Source of the DNA: Hyphomicrobiales bacterium
GTDB lineage: Bacteria; Pseudomonadota; Alphaproteobacteria; Rhizobiales; TMED25
Assembly (NCBI GenBank): GCA_016780665.1
Contig: JADHLM010000008.1
Span: forward strand, 1-22,828
Length of the DNA stretch: 22,828 bases
Direction: 5' to 3'
Positions 15,579 through 22,828 of the stretch are shown here, piece after piece. Position 1 is the stretch's first letter. The number at the start of each line of letters is the position of its first letter. The position numbers and the translations under genes were made by a program. Under the pieces are notes generated by a model. That model was not told the origin of the DNA. It ran no database searches and saw nothing but the letters and a program-made list of their open reading frames with translations.

Positions 15579-16229
15579 ATGAACCAAATAATCAGTATTG
15601 AAAATTTGCCAGAAGTAGTGCCAATCTTTCCTCTTAATAAATGTGTCTTATTACCAAAAGCGATTTTACCATTAAATATTTTTGAACCTCGCTACCTCGA
15701 AATGATTGAGGATGCCATTAAGAGTGACAAATATATTGGGATCATACAACCCTCCATTGATAAAAAAAAGAAGTCAGAAACTGAGGATGTTGGATGTATC
15801 GGAAAAATATCAACATATGTTGAAAATGATGATGGGACTTTTATAGTTAAACTAACAGGGATTTGTAGGTTCAAGATAATTGAAGAAGTTTTTTCAGATA
15901 AATTATATAGAAAAATGAAAGTAGATTATCACGATTTTATAGAAGATCTGAATCTCGAGGAAATTTCCAATTCTATAGATAGAGATAAATTACTAAATGT
16001 CATATCAGATTACTTGAATGTTAATGACCTCACTACTGATTGGTCTGTTATTACAGATACTGATACAGAAATCTTAATTAATGCTTTTGCCATGCTTAGC
16101 CCTTTTAACGCAAAAGAAAAACAAGCTTTGCTTGAAGCTTCCAATATTGAAAATAGGTCTGAAATTCTAATTGCGCTAAGTGAACTATCAATAGCTAGTC
16201 GAAATAAAAATAACAATTTTATGCAATAA
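15579..16229 (+). CDS. LON N-terminal (substrate-binding) domain protein
   Basis: A 216-residue stand-alone LON substrate-binding domain, without the AAA+ and protease parts of Lon. The PUA-like beta region shows VPIFPLNKCVLLPKAILPL (14-32) and NIFEPRYLEMIEDAI (33-47), then GCIGKISTY and the helical half ending in LEASNIENRSEIL. Such proteins are widely conserved in alphaproteobacteria between a thioredoxin gene and Trm112, as here, but their partner is not established. It begins 8 bp after the thioredoxin gene and ends 1 bp before trm112, so it is cotranscribed. Confidence 0.92.
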   Translation: MNQIISIENLPEVVPIFPLNKCVLLPKAILPLNIFEPRYLEMIEDAIKSDKYIGIIQPSIDKKKKSETEDVGCIGKISTYVENDDGTFIVKLTGICRFKIIEEVFSDKLYRKMKVDYHDFIEDLNLEEISNSIDRDKLLNVISDYLNVNDLTTDWSVITDTDTEILINAFAMLSPFNAKEKQALLEASNIENRSEILIALSELSIASRNKNNNFMQ

Positions 16230-16230
16230 A

Positions 16231-16422
16231 ATGAGTAAACAAATATTTGATAAAAAGTTACTTGATATTTTGATCTGCCCTGTATCTAAAGAACAGCTCA
16301 CATATGATGAAAATAATAATGAATTAATTGCTAAAAAAGCAAGATTGGCGTATCCTATTCGTAATGGCATACCTATTATGCTAGAAAATGAAGCAAGAAA
16401 ATTAGTAAAAAATGAGAAATAA
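16231..16422 (+). CDS. Trm112 family (UPF0434/YcaR-type) protein
   Basis: A 63-residue protein with the family pattern LLDILICPVSKEQL (10-23) and AYPIRNGIPIML (40-51). Trm112 proteins act as activating platforms for methyltransferases in eukaryotes and archaea; the bacterial short form has a less clear role. Only one cysteine (C16) remains, so it cannot bind zinc like the archaeal and yeast proteins, which is usual for the bacterial group. Its start is 1 bp after the LON-domain gene and its 3' end overlaps the next gene by 11 bp. Confidence 0.92.
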   Translation: MSKQIFDKKLLDILICPVSKEQLTYDENNNELIAKKARLAYPIRNGIPIMLENEARKLVKNEK

Positions 16423-17062
16423 GATCTTTCTAATTGTTGGCACTTTATTGCTTTTCAATGTGTTCGCTCATGCAGAGAATGAAATTAGTATATATTCGGG
16501 CTATCAAACCCTGCCGCATGCTAACTTAAATGGTACCGCCTATGGCGATCCAATAAATAAGACCATAGGATGGGAAGGTAAAAGTTTTTCATCACCTCCA
16601 TACTATGGGCTAAAATATGTCAATTGGGATTATAATATTGGTTATGGAATAGAATTTACACATGCAAAAGCCTATGCCCCTGTAAGTGAAATGCCTGCTT
16701 ACTTTTCAAGACTTGAATTAACAGATGGGCTCAATCTTATAACTGCAAACGCTTATAAACGTTGGGATGGAAATCTTTATAATCCATTTATTATAGCTGG
16801 ATTAGGAGTTTCGGTTCCACACGTTGATATTACATATACAAAAAATGGTACAACTCATAAAACCTATGAATACCAATTTGCAGGTGGCGCTATAAGGCTT
16901 GGCGGCGGAATCAGCTACCCTATAAATAGTGATTATTCAATTTTTAGTGAATACCAATTTACATATAGTATGAATGAACTTGATTTAGTCAATGATGGTG
17001 GAACATTATCAGTAAATCTTGTTACAAATGCGATTAACTTCGGCATATCCAGAAAATTTTAG
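16412..17062 (+). CDS. Small outer-membrane beta-barrel protein (tentatively LpxQ/lipid A oxidase-like)
   Basis: A 216-residue exported protein. A signal peptide is clear: basic MRNK, hydrophobic core to residue 18, and cleavage after AHA (21). The mature part alternates polar and hydrophobic residues in about eight strands, contains many Y/G/F residues and ends in the outer-membrane signature RKF with a terminal F. The segments IGWEGKSFSSPPYYGLKYVNW (52-72) and YGIEFTHAKAY resemble proteins annotated as lipid A oxidase (LpxQ) in alphaproteobacteria, but I recall this only loosely. A generic OmpW/porin-family barrel is the alternative. Its start lies inside trm112, suggesting coupling, and no separate SD is visible. 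It converges on ubiH with 8 bp between. Confidence 0.72.
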   Translation: MRNKIFLIVGTLLLFNVFAHAENEISIYSGYQTLPHANLNGTAYGDPINKTIGWEGKSFSSPPYYGLKYVNWDYNIGYGIEFTHAKAYAPVSEMPAYFSRLELTDGLNLITANAYKRWDGNLYNPFIIAGLGVSVPHVDITYTKNGTTHKTYEYQFAGGAIRLGGGISYPINSDYSIFSEYQFTYSMNELDLVNDGGTLSVNLVTNAINFGISRKF

Positions 17063-17070
17063 TCCTATCT

Positions 17071-18294
17071 CTAACTAATTGGTATTCCCTGAATTAATTT
17101 TGACATTGTTCGTTTTGTGCCAGCTCCTTCTTCTACAAAACTCTTTTTTAATTTTGGAATTTTGCTCACAAAATTAATTGCAAAGTCTTTTAAGGGTTCA
17201 ATTGCCTGAATATTATTTGAATATAGTCGATTAATTGCATCAAATGTCATTGCTGACGTTATAATGTCTGGCATTCGTTTTCTTTCATATTCTTGCAGCA
17301 CATTTTTATTACTAAAATCTAGACCATATTTGATGGAGTCTATGATATTTTCAGATAAATATGCTACATCCCTCAATCCAATATTTGTGCCTTGACCTGC
17401 TAAAGGATGCACCGAGTGAGCAGCATCACCAATAAATGCTACTCTTGTGTCAATCAATCTTCGGATTATACTAAAATTTAAATCAAAAAAACCAATGTTT
17501 TCTATCTTACTTATTTTACCAATATAATCTCTTGTTTGCATTTGAACTTCTTCAAGAAGTTTATTTCTGTCTAGCTGGTTTAAATTATTCATGAAATTCT
17601 TAGTCCCTGACCAAACTAGTGAAGATTGGTAATCCCCGAATGGTAAAATTGCAATTGGACCGGTGTTTAAGAAATTTTCTATTGCAATATTATCATTTTT
17701 TTTGGAATGCGTAATAAGACATGACAAAGCTGTTTGATCATAATCCCAAGAAATAGATTTTATACCGAGAATCTTTTTAACTATTGATCTTCTTCCGTCA
17801 CCTGCCACAATTAACTTTGATGAGAAATCATATTGATTCGAAGAAATTAAAGCACTCTCATTATTTATATCTAAACTATTAATTTCAGTTTCAAATAATT
17901 CGATGGTTTTATACGTTTCAATTTGCTGAGATAAAATCTTTCGCAAATCACTCTCATTAATTATGTAAGAAGCAATATTTTGGTCAATATGATTATCAAA
18001 TTCTAAAATACTACTCTTAGATTCTTGCTTGCCCTTATGCGTAACTATAATTTTTTTCACAGGATAACAATACGGTTCAATAAGACTCCAAATGTCCAGT
18101 GCTTTACATATATTAACAGTTGAAAGAGATATTGATAAGGCCCTAACGTAGTCTTGAGACTTGATTTCTTTATCTATTTGAGAAATTTTTATTCTATCTC
18201 CCAGTGTTTTTGATAACACAAGAGAAAAAAATTGAGAAGTAATCCCATTACCCATCACAATAATATCTGATGATATAGATTTTTTCTTATTCAT
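17071..18294 (-). CDS. ubiH: UbiH/UbiF-family FAD-dependent ubiquinone hydroxylase
   Basis: A 407-residue class A flavin monooxygenase of ubiquinone biosynthesis (ring hydroxylation). FAD-binding motifs: an N-terminal dinucleotide fold at IIVMGNGITSQFFSLVLS (11-28), the DG motif LIVAGDGRRSIVKKILGI (161-178), and the GD motif FIGDAAHSVHPLAGQGTNIGLRD (287-309), which is diagnostic of the UbiH/UbiF/COQ6 family. The first motif departs from GxGxxG in its third glycine (GNGITS). The exact ring position cannot be told from sequence, since alphaproteobacterial enzymes vary in regiospecificity. It is divergent from tesB across 71 bp that contain a long alternating TA tract. Confidence 0.88.
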   Translation of the reverse strand: MNKKKSISSDIIVMGNGITSQFFSLVLSKTLGDRIKISQIDKEIKSQDYVRALSISLSTVNICKALDIWSLIEPYCYPVKKIIVTHKGKQESKSSILEFDNHIDQNIASYIINESDLRKILSQQIETYKTIELFETEINSLDINNESALISSNQYDFSSKLIVAGDGRRSIVKKILGIKSISWDYDQTALSCLITHSKKNDNIAIENFLNTGPIAILPFGDYQSSLVWSGTKNFMNNLNQLDRNKLLEEVQMQTRDYIGKISKIENIGFFDLNFSIIRRLIDTRVAFIGDAAHSVHPLAGQGTNIGLRDVAYLSENIIDSIKYGLDFSNKNVLQEYERKRMPDIITSAMTFDAINRLYSNNIQAIEPLKDFAINFVSKIPKLKKSFVEEGAGTKRTMSKLIQGIPIS

Positions 18295-18365
18295 TTTTTC
18301 TTGTCACGCTATTTCTGCTATATATACATATATATATATTTTATCTTAATTACATCGATATTGAA

Positions 18366-19229
18366 ATGAGTGCCGTAAAAAACCTATTAGATTTATTGGA
18401 ATTAGAACATATTGGTAACGATAGATACATTGCATCTGCAAAAGAATATGGATGGAAGAGAATATTTGGTGGTTTAATTGTTGCACAAGCTATAGTAGCT
18501 GTATATAAAACTATCGATAATAAATATTTACACTCGCTCCATTCTTATTTTCTTAGGGCTGGTGATCCTGATATCCCAATTGAATATGATGTTGAAAAAC
18601 TGAGAGATGGCAGGAGTTTTGGGCAAAGAATAATCTCTGCCTATCAAAATAATCATCTTATCTTTTACATGATCACTTCTTTCCACAAAGATGAAACTGG
18701 ACTTTCTCATCAATTAGATTTTCCCGGAGATATTAAAAATCCAAATGAATTATCTTCTGAAATAGAAATTTTGGATGAAATATTCAAGAAAAGCCCTGCA
18801 AATATTAAAGATACCAGAGATAGAGAACGACCAATTGAATTTCGCCCTGTAAGCCCCCGTAACATGGTCAATCCGAAAGAAGAGCCTCCAGAACAACTTC
18901 TTTGGTTAAGATTATCTGAGAAAGCTAATACAGATAGAATCTTAAACCAAGCTCTTCTCGCTTATGCAAGTGACTATACAATATTAGATACTGCACTTAT
19001 GCCTCATGGCATTTCAATCTTTCAACGAAATATACAGGTGGCAAGCCTCGACCATTCTATGTGGTTCCACAGACACTTTGATATAAACCAATGGATTCTC
19101 TATAATCAGAATAGTCCCAATACTTTTGGAAATAGAGCTTTTGCCCAAGGCAACATGTATTCTCAAGAGGGAAAATTACTTGCGTCTGTATCCCAAGAAG
19201 GCATGATAAGATTACTGCCTAATAATTAA
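18366..19229 (+). CDS. tesB: Acyl-CoA thioesterase II
   Basis: A 287-residue double-hotdog thioesterase that hydrolyses medium- and long-chain acyl-CoAs. The N-terminal hotdog has RIFGGLIVAQA (32-42) and LHSYFLRAGDPDIPIEYDVE (58-77). The C-terminal hotdog carries the catalytic set seen in E. coli TesB: D203 in YASDYTILDTALMPHG, a hydroxyl residue in ASLDHSMWFH (S227 where E. coli has Thr) and Q277 in SVSQEGMIRL. The length matches the family. It is followed by a 170-bp gap holding the glnK regulatory region. Confidence 0.95.
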   Translation: MSAVKNLLDLLELEHIGNDRYIASAKEYGWKRIFGGLIVAQAIVAVYKTIDNKYLHSLHSYFLRAGDPDIPIEYDVEKLRDGRSFGQRIISAYQNNHLIFYMITSFHKDETGLSHQLDFPGDIKNPNELSSEIEILDEIFKKSPANIKDTRDRERPIEFRPVSPRNMVNPKEEPPEQLLWLRLSEKANTDRILNQALLAYASDYTILDTALMPHGISIFQRNIQVASLDHSMWFHRHFDINQWILYNQNSPNTFGNRAFAQGNMYSQEGKLLASVSQEGMIRLLPNN

Positions 19230-19244
19230 TCAACTATATTATAG

Positions 19245-19261
19245 TGCCTATATATTAGGCA
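19245..19261. promoter_or_regulatory. Interrupted palindrome upstream of glnK, candidate NtrC site
   Basis: TGCCTA-TATAT-TAGGCA is a perfect 17-bp interrupted palindrome centred about 120 bp before the inferred glnK transcription start, a normal position for a sigma-54 enhancer. The form TGCC-N9-GGCA resembles the CGCC-N9-GGCG sites bound by NtrC in Rhodobacter. It also lies 15 bp after the tesB stop codon and could fold as a hairpin, but no T-run follows the stem directly, so a terminator is less likely. Confidence 0.45.
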
Positions 19262-19348
19262 TAATATCAAATATTATTCTCCCATATTTTTAATATTATT
19301 TTTTTTTTTTATATATATCAATCACTTATATGGTTTTTGGCAAAAGTT

Positions 19349-19363
19349 GGCACGCCTTTTGCA
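19349..19363 (+). promoter_or_regulatory. Sigma-54 (-24/-12) promoter of glnK-amtB
   Basis: The sequence TTGGCAC-GCCTT-TTGCA (19347-19363) matches the RpoN consensus TGGCAC-N5-TTGCW exactly, with GG and GC separated by 10 bases. The predicted start is near 19374, leaving a leader of about 26 nt that contains the SD AAAGGAG (19386-19392) before ATG 19400. Control by nitrogen status through NtrC and RpoN is the established logic for glnK-amtB operons. Confidence 0.9.
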
Positions 19364-19399
19364 TTTATATTTGTAGAAATTTTTTAAAGGAGAAATTCA

Positions 19400-19738
19400 A
19401 TGAAATTAATTACAGCTATTATTAAGCCTTTTAAGCTTGATGATGTTAGGAAAGCTCTAGTTGATCTTGGAATAGAGGGAATGACCGTTACAGAAGTTAA
19501 AGGTTTCGGTCGTCAGAAAGGTCATACAGAGGTTTATCGTGGGGCTGAATACGAAGTTAATTTTATACCAAAGATACAAATCGATCTTGTTATAAAAGAT
19601 GAACTTCTTGAACCAGCTACAAGCGCTATTTGTGATGCAGCAAAAACAGATAAAGTCGGAGATGGAAAAATATTTGTTTTAGATGTACAGAGCGCCATAA
19701 GAATTAGGACTGGCGAAACAGACGCTGCAGCCCTGTAA
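19400..19738 (+). CDS. glnK: Nitrogen regulatory protein PII (GlnK/GlnB)
   Basis: A 112-residue trimeric signal protein that senses 2-oxoglutarate, ATP/ADP and, by uridylylation, glutamine. The T-loop has the uridylylation tyrosine Y51 in YRGAEYEVNF. The B-loop VGDGKIF (86-92) and the C-loop RIRTGE (101-106) complete the nucleotide site. I prefer GlnK over GlnB because it is directly followed by amtB (17 bp) and has its own sigma-54 promoter; the sequence alone does not separate the two. GlnK blocks the AmtB channel when ammonium is plentiful. Confidence 0.95.
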   Translation: MKLITAIIKPFKLDDVRKALVDLGIEGMTVTEVKGFGRQKGHTEVYRGAEYEVNFIPKIQIDLVIKDELLEPATSAICDAAKTDKVGDGKIFVLDVQSAIRIRTGETDAAAL

Positions 19739-19755
19739 ATATTTAGGAGAAAAAA

Positions 19756-21045
19756 ATGTTAAAAAAATTATTACTATCAGCTATTGGTATAAGTTTCATA
19801 ACTTATTCAATGACTGAGCCAGCAAACGCAGCAGCTGAAGACACAGTCTATGTATTCAATACTCTGCTCTTTTTAATTGGTGGTTTTCTTGTTATGTGGA
19901 TGGCAGCAGGATTTGCCATGCTCGAAGCAGGCATGGTTAGATCAAAAAGTGTTTCCATGCAATGTACGAAAAATATAGCTCTATATTCAATAGCTGGTCT
20001 AGTATTTTGGCTAGTTGGATATAACCTTATGTATGATGGGGTGGATGGTGGTTTCTTCGGAAGCTTTACTGCTTTCAGTGTGCCCGACCCATCTGCTGAT
20101 ACAGGTGACTATTCAGCCGCATCAGATTGGTTCTTCCAAATGGTATTCTGTGCAACAACAGCATCTATCGTCTCTGGTACTGTTGCAGAAAGAATTAAAT
20201 TAATCCCATTCTTAATTTTTGTTGTACTACTTTGCGGTATTATTTACCCAATCCAAGGCGCATGGCAATGGGGCGGTGGATTCCTTTCAGAGCTTGGATT
20301 TAGTGATTTTGCCGGATCAACAATTGTTCACTCAACAGGTGGTTGGGCAGCTCTAATGGGTGCTCTAATTTTAGGAGCTCGTGCTGGCAGATATACATCT
20401 GATGGAAAAGTTAATCCAATGCCTGGTTCATCAATGCCTTTAGCTACTCTTGGTACTTTTATACTATGGCTTGGTTGGTTTGGATTTAATGGCGGTTCTC
20501 AGTTGGCTCTTGGATCACTCGAAGATGCTTCATCTGTATCTAAAATATTTATGAATACAAACCTAGCTGCTGCTGGTGGAGTTGTTGCAGCAATCATCTT
20601 ATCACAAATTTTGTATAAGAAAGTAGATCTAACAATGACATTGAACGGCGCACTAGCAGGATTAGTATCAATCACAGCAGAGCCTCTAATGCCATCACCA
20701 TTATCAGCAATAATTATTGGTGCAATTGGTGGTATCATTGTTGTTCTAGCGGTTCCTATGCTTGATAAATTTAAAATCGATGATGTGGTTGGTGCGATAC
20801 CAGTTCACTTATTAGCAGGTATTTGGGGTACACTTATAGTGCCGTGGTCAAATCCTGACACAAGCATTGTAACACAATTTATTGGTGTTATCTCAATTGG
20901 TCTCTTTGTAAGTGCGATTAGTGCTGTTGTTTGGTTTGTTTTAAAATCAACAATTGGTATTCGTGTCAGCGAAGAAGCCGAACTTAATGGTGTAGATAAA
21001 ACTGAGTTAGGAATGGAGGCTTATCCAGACTTTACTAAGTCATAA
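19756..21045 (+). CDS. amtB: Ammonium transporter AmtB
   Basis: A 429-residue Amt/Rh-family inner-membrane channel for ammonium uptake. A cleavable signal peptide is visible (MLKKLLLSAIGISFITYS..., with likely cleavage in ANAAAE, 24-28), followed by about eleven membrane segments. The twin pore histidines are H192 in TIVHSTGGWAALMGA and H351 in GAIPVHLLAGIWGT. MWMAAGFAMLEAGMVRSKS (47-65) is the Amt family signature region. It is preceded by the SD AGGAGA and follows glnK by 17 bp, sharing its sigma-54 promoter. The operon ends at the terminator at 21068-21097. Confidence 0.97.
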   Translation: MLKKLLLSAIGISFITYSMTEPANAAAEDTVYVFNTLLFLIGGFLVMWMAAGFAMLEAGMVRSKSVSMQCTKNIALYSIAGLVFWLVGYNLMYDGVDGGFFGSFTAFSVPDPSADTGDYSAASDWFFQMVFCATTASIVSGTVAERIKLIPFLIFVVLLCGIIYPIQGAWQWGGGFLSELGFSDFAGSTIVHSTGGWAALMGALILGARAGRYTSDGKVNPMPGSSMPLATLGTFILWLGWFGFNGGSQLALGSLEDASSVSKIFMNTNLAAAGGVVAAIILSQILYKKVDLTMTLNGALAGLVSITAEPLMPSPLSAIIIGAIGGIIVVLAVPMLDKFKIDDVVGAIPVHLLAGIWGTLIVPWSNPDTSIVTQFIGVISIGLFVSAISAVVWFVLKSTIGIRVSEEAELNGVDKTELGMEAYPDFTKS

Positions 21046-21067
21046 TTTATAAACCATATTCTCCCAG

Positions 21068-21097
21068 AAAAGGTGGTCTACGGACCACCTTTTTTTT
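21068..21097 (+). terminator. Intrinsic terminator of glnK-amtB
   Basis: GGTGGTC (21072-21078) pairs perfectly with GACCACC (21083-21089) around the loop TACG, giving a C(UACG)G tetraloop of the very stable UNCG class. Four A-T pairs extend the stem outward, and eight T follow (21090-21097). It is the only clear intrinsic terminator in the window. Confidence 0.95.
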
Positions 21098-21163
21098 ATG
21101 AAACATTAACATACGTTTAACCTGAATTTCCTATAATTAGTCTATAATTAATTATGAGGAATA

Positions 21164-22315
21164 ATGAGCTCAATATCTCCTTTTCAAAGAACAAGGGATC
21201 TCCTTTCAAAATACGACGGTAAGGATGATTGGATAGACTTATCCATCGGATCACCAAGGCATGATACACCAGAAATAATTAGGGATGTCCTTAATAGTAA
21301 TTTTGATAAATATAGGAACTATCCATCTGCTAATACAAGTGCTCATTTTGGAAACAATTTATCCAAGTGGATTAAAAATAGATTTGAACTTAATTCAAAT
21401 AATTTACAAGATAACCTGCTGCCTATATCTGGATCTCGAGAAGGTCTATTTTACGGTGGTTTATTGGCAACAAAATTAAAAAGCGGCAGATCTACTTTTA
21501 TATTACCCGACCCATTTTATCCCGTCTATGCAACAGCAGGGCATTATACATCTAAAAAGATACTCGCATTGAGTGTCCATGAGACGGACAATTATTTGAT
21601 AAATTTAGAAAAAATACCAAATGATGTTTGGTCTGAAACAATCGCATTCTATTTATGTTCACCTTCAAATCCTCAAGGAACGATTGCGAATGATCAATAT
21701 CTGAGGGATTTGTATGAATTATCGATAAAATATCAGTTTATAATTATCTCAGATGAGTGTTATTCCGAAATCTACCGAACAAAAGCACCAAATAGTATTT
21801 TGAAAATATCAGAAAAATATAATTTTAAAAATATTTTATCGTTCAACTCATTATCAAAAAGATCAAATGCCCCAGGACTAAGATCAGGATACGTTTTTGG
21901 TGAAAAAAATATTATTGATGAATTCTTTAACTTAAGAAACGTCGCTGCTCCAACTGTTCCAACACCAATTCAGATTGCTTCAGAAATATTATGGGCCGAT
22001 GAAAGTCATGTAAAAAATAATCGTAAATTATATAATGAAAAATTTGAAACATTTCATTCAACATTAGATAAAAAATTCAATTTTAGAATTCCTGAAGGCG
22101 GTTTCTTTGCTTGGTTAAATATTTCTGAGTTTGGTTCAGATGAGTCTGTAACTATAAAATTATGGGAGTCCGGTATCAAAGTTATTCCAGGATCATATCT
22201 TTCTTTAAATGCAGATCTAGGTAAAGATTCAAAGAAATTTATCAGGATTGCACTAGTTGGTGATAATGACGAAATATCAAAAGCAGCAAAAGTAATAAAT
22301 AAGGTAATAAATTAA
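21164..22315 (+). CDS. dapC: PLP-dependent class I/II aminotransferase, probably succinyldiaminopimelate transaminase (DapC-like)
   Basis: A 383-residue fold-type I aminotransferase. Landmarks: IDLSIGSPRHDTP (24-36), LPISGSREGL (86-95), CSPSNPQG (165-172), SDECYSEIY (196-204), the PLP-binding lysine K232 in FNSLSKRSNAPGLRSGY, and a C-terminal substrate arginine in FIRIALVG. SPSNPQG replaces the common NPxNPTG, as in DapC-type enzymes. In alphaproteobacteria this gene next to ftsK is usually annotated as N-succinyl-LL-diaminopimelate aminotransferase of the lysine/peptidoglycan pathway; a broader aspartate-type specificity is possible. The SD-like GAGGA is only 3-4 bases from ATG 21164, closer than usual, but no better in-frame start is present. 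Two TATAAT boxes (21132, 21143) lie upstream. ftsK follows after 1 bp. Confidence 0.85.
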   Translation: MSSISPFQRTRDLLSKYDGKDDWIDLSIGSPRHDTPEIIRDVLNSNFDKYRNYPSANTSAHFGNNLSKWIKNRFELNSNNLQDNLLPISGSREGLFYGGLLATKLKSGRSTFILPDPFYPVYATAGHYTSKKILALSVHETDNYLINLEKIPNDVWSETIAFYLCSPSNPQGTIANDQYLRDLYELSIKYQFIIISDECYSEIYRTKAPNSILKISEKYNFKNILSFNSLSKRSNAPGLRSGYVFGEKNIIDEFFNLRNVAAPTVPTPIQIASEILWADESHVKNNRKLYNEKFETFHSTLDKKFNFRIPEGGFFAWLNISEFGSDESVTIKLWESGIKVIPGSYLSLNADLGKDSKKFIRIALVGDNDEISKAAKVINKVIN

Positions 22316-22316
22316 A

Positions 22317-22828
22317 ATGAAATTATCTAGTCTAAATTTTATAGAAAGTGTTGCTCCTATCAGTCTTAGGTTATTTTTGAAAAAACAGGCAAAAAGAATT
22401 TTTGGAATACTAATATTCACGAGCTGTATTTTCCTCATTACATCACTAATTTCATGGAACCCTTATGATCCAAGCATAAATAACTATAATGATAATGCCG
22501 TAACTAATCTATTGGGCGCTAGTGGTGCTATAATATCTGATTTCATGCTGCAGTTTTTAGGATTAGGCTCTTTTATCTTAATAGCATTGTTGTTGCTTTT
22601 AAGCATAAATTTGATACTACAAAATCAAAAAGTAATTGGAATTCCAAAATATATTAGATACCCAACATTTTTTATATTATGGATTTTAATTCTATCAAGT
22701 ATTGATATAACAAATAGCGGTCTTTTCAGATCCACAGTCGATTGGATTTATTTAGTAGGTGCAGGAGGACTGATTGGTGATTTATTAAACCAATCAATTC
22801 AAAATAATATTCTATCTAGAATAGTTGT
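22317..22828 (+). CDS. ftsK: DNA translocase FtsK, N-terminal membrane part (truncated by window edge)
   Basis: The first 170 residues of a protein that continues past the window. The FtsK_4TM domain is visible. A first membrane segment (about 28-47) runs into the family motif SWNPYDPSIN (46-55). NLLGASGAIISDFMLQF (64-80) follows with a second segment (about 82-101), then a third (about 116-131), and GAGGLIGDLLN (148-158) begins the last. FtsK anchors at the division septum and pumps chromosomal DNA to resolve dimers. The motor and gamma domains would lie beyond the edge. The start is 1 bp after the aminotransferase stop codon, indicating coupled translation. Confidence 0.93.
   Translation, partial: MKLSSLNFIESVAPISLRLFLKKQAKRIFGILIFTSCIFLITSLISWNPYDPSINNYNDNAVTNLLGASGAIISDFMLQFLGLGSFILIALLLLLSINLILQNQKVIGIPKYIRYPTFFILWILILSSIDITNSGLFRSTVDWIYLVGAGGLIGDLLNQSIQNNILSRIV

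Noticed and set aside
18318..18345. Alternating TA tract between ubiH and tesB as a functional repeat
   Set aside because: Short and simple; it may hold -10 elements for both divergent genes, but nothing separates it from background AT-richness.
19246..19260. Hairpin after tesB as an intrinsic terminator
   Set aside because: The five-pair core has no T-run directly after it. The nearest T-rich tract is about 35 bases further on. The symmetry and position fit a regulator site better.
1..22828. CRISPR array, prophage, insertion sequence, integrase or toxin-antitoxin pair
   Set aside because: No regularly spaced repeats, transposase or integrase motifs, terminal inverted repeats or paired small toxin genes were found on either strand.

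Overview
The window is a compact, AT-rich chromosomal segment from an alphaproteobacterium, most likely a genome-streamlined free-living (probably marine) lineage of the SAR11/HIMB59/AEGEAN-169 kind. I base this on gene content and order. A hemC-hemD-mic60-hemY operon diverges from tsaD-gpsA. Other alphaproteobacterial groupings are sdhAF4 next to rsmB, a CnoX-type thioredoxin followed by a LON-domain protein and Trm112, ubiH, tesB, glnK-amtB, and an aminotransferase followed by ftsK. Intergenic gaps are mostly 1-70 bp. The exact lineage cannot be fixed from the sequence alone. I see no transposase, integrase, phage gene, rRNA or CRISPR array.

Layout. Bases 1-102 are the end of an unidentified gene. 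A tRNA-Thr(CGT) on the minus strand follows, with one clear and one decayed partial copy of its 5' half upstream of it (331-403). From 4817 down to 449 on the minus strand is a four-gene unit: hemC and hemD (porphobilinogen to uroporphyrinogen III), a mitofilin/Mic60-type membrane protein, and HemY. On the plus strand come tsaD and gpsA (ATGA overlap), an EVE-domain protein and acsA. sdhAF4 (minus) converges on acsA with one base between them and diverges from rsmB. A small cupin with a strong ribosome binding site and then purH follow. purH converges on a dihydropyrimidinase gene, which lies just downstream of a tRNA-Gly(GCC) on the minus strand.

From 14689 a plus-strand cluster encodes a CnoX-like thioredoxin-TPR protein, a LON-domain protein, Trm112 and an outer-membrane beta-barrel protein whose start overlaps trm112. 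It converges on ubiH (minus), which diverges from tesB. The nitrogen module glnK-amtB has a textbook sigma-54 promoter with an interrupted palindrome about 100 bp upstream that could be an NtrC site, and it ends in a strong intrinsic terminator. A DapC-like aminotransferase and the beginning of ftsK close the window.

How the genes relate. Most are housekeeping: tetrapyrrole, purine, tRNA t6A, 16S rRNA m5C, phospholipid precursor, acetate activation, ubiquinone, lysine/peptidoglycan and cell division functions. The nitrogen module is the only part with clearly readable specialised regulation. I do not see an obviously new multi-gene system. The most noteworthy items are the tRNA-Thr fragment cluster, the glnK control region, the Mic60-like protein in the haem operon, the solitary cupin, and the unassigned outer-membrane protein.
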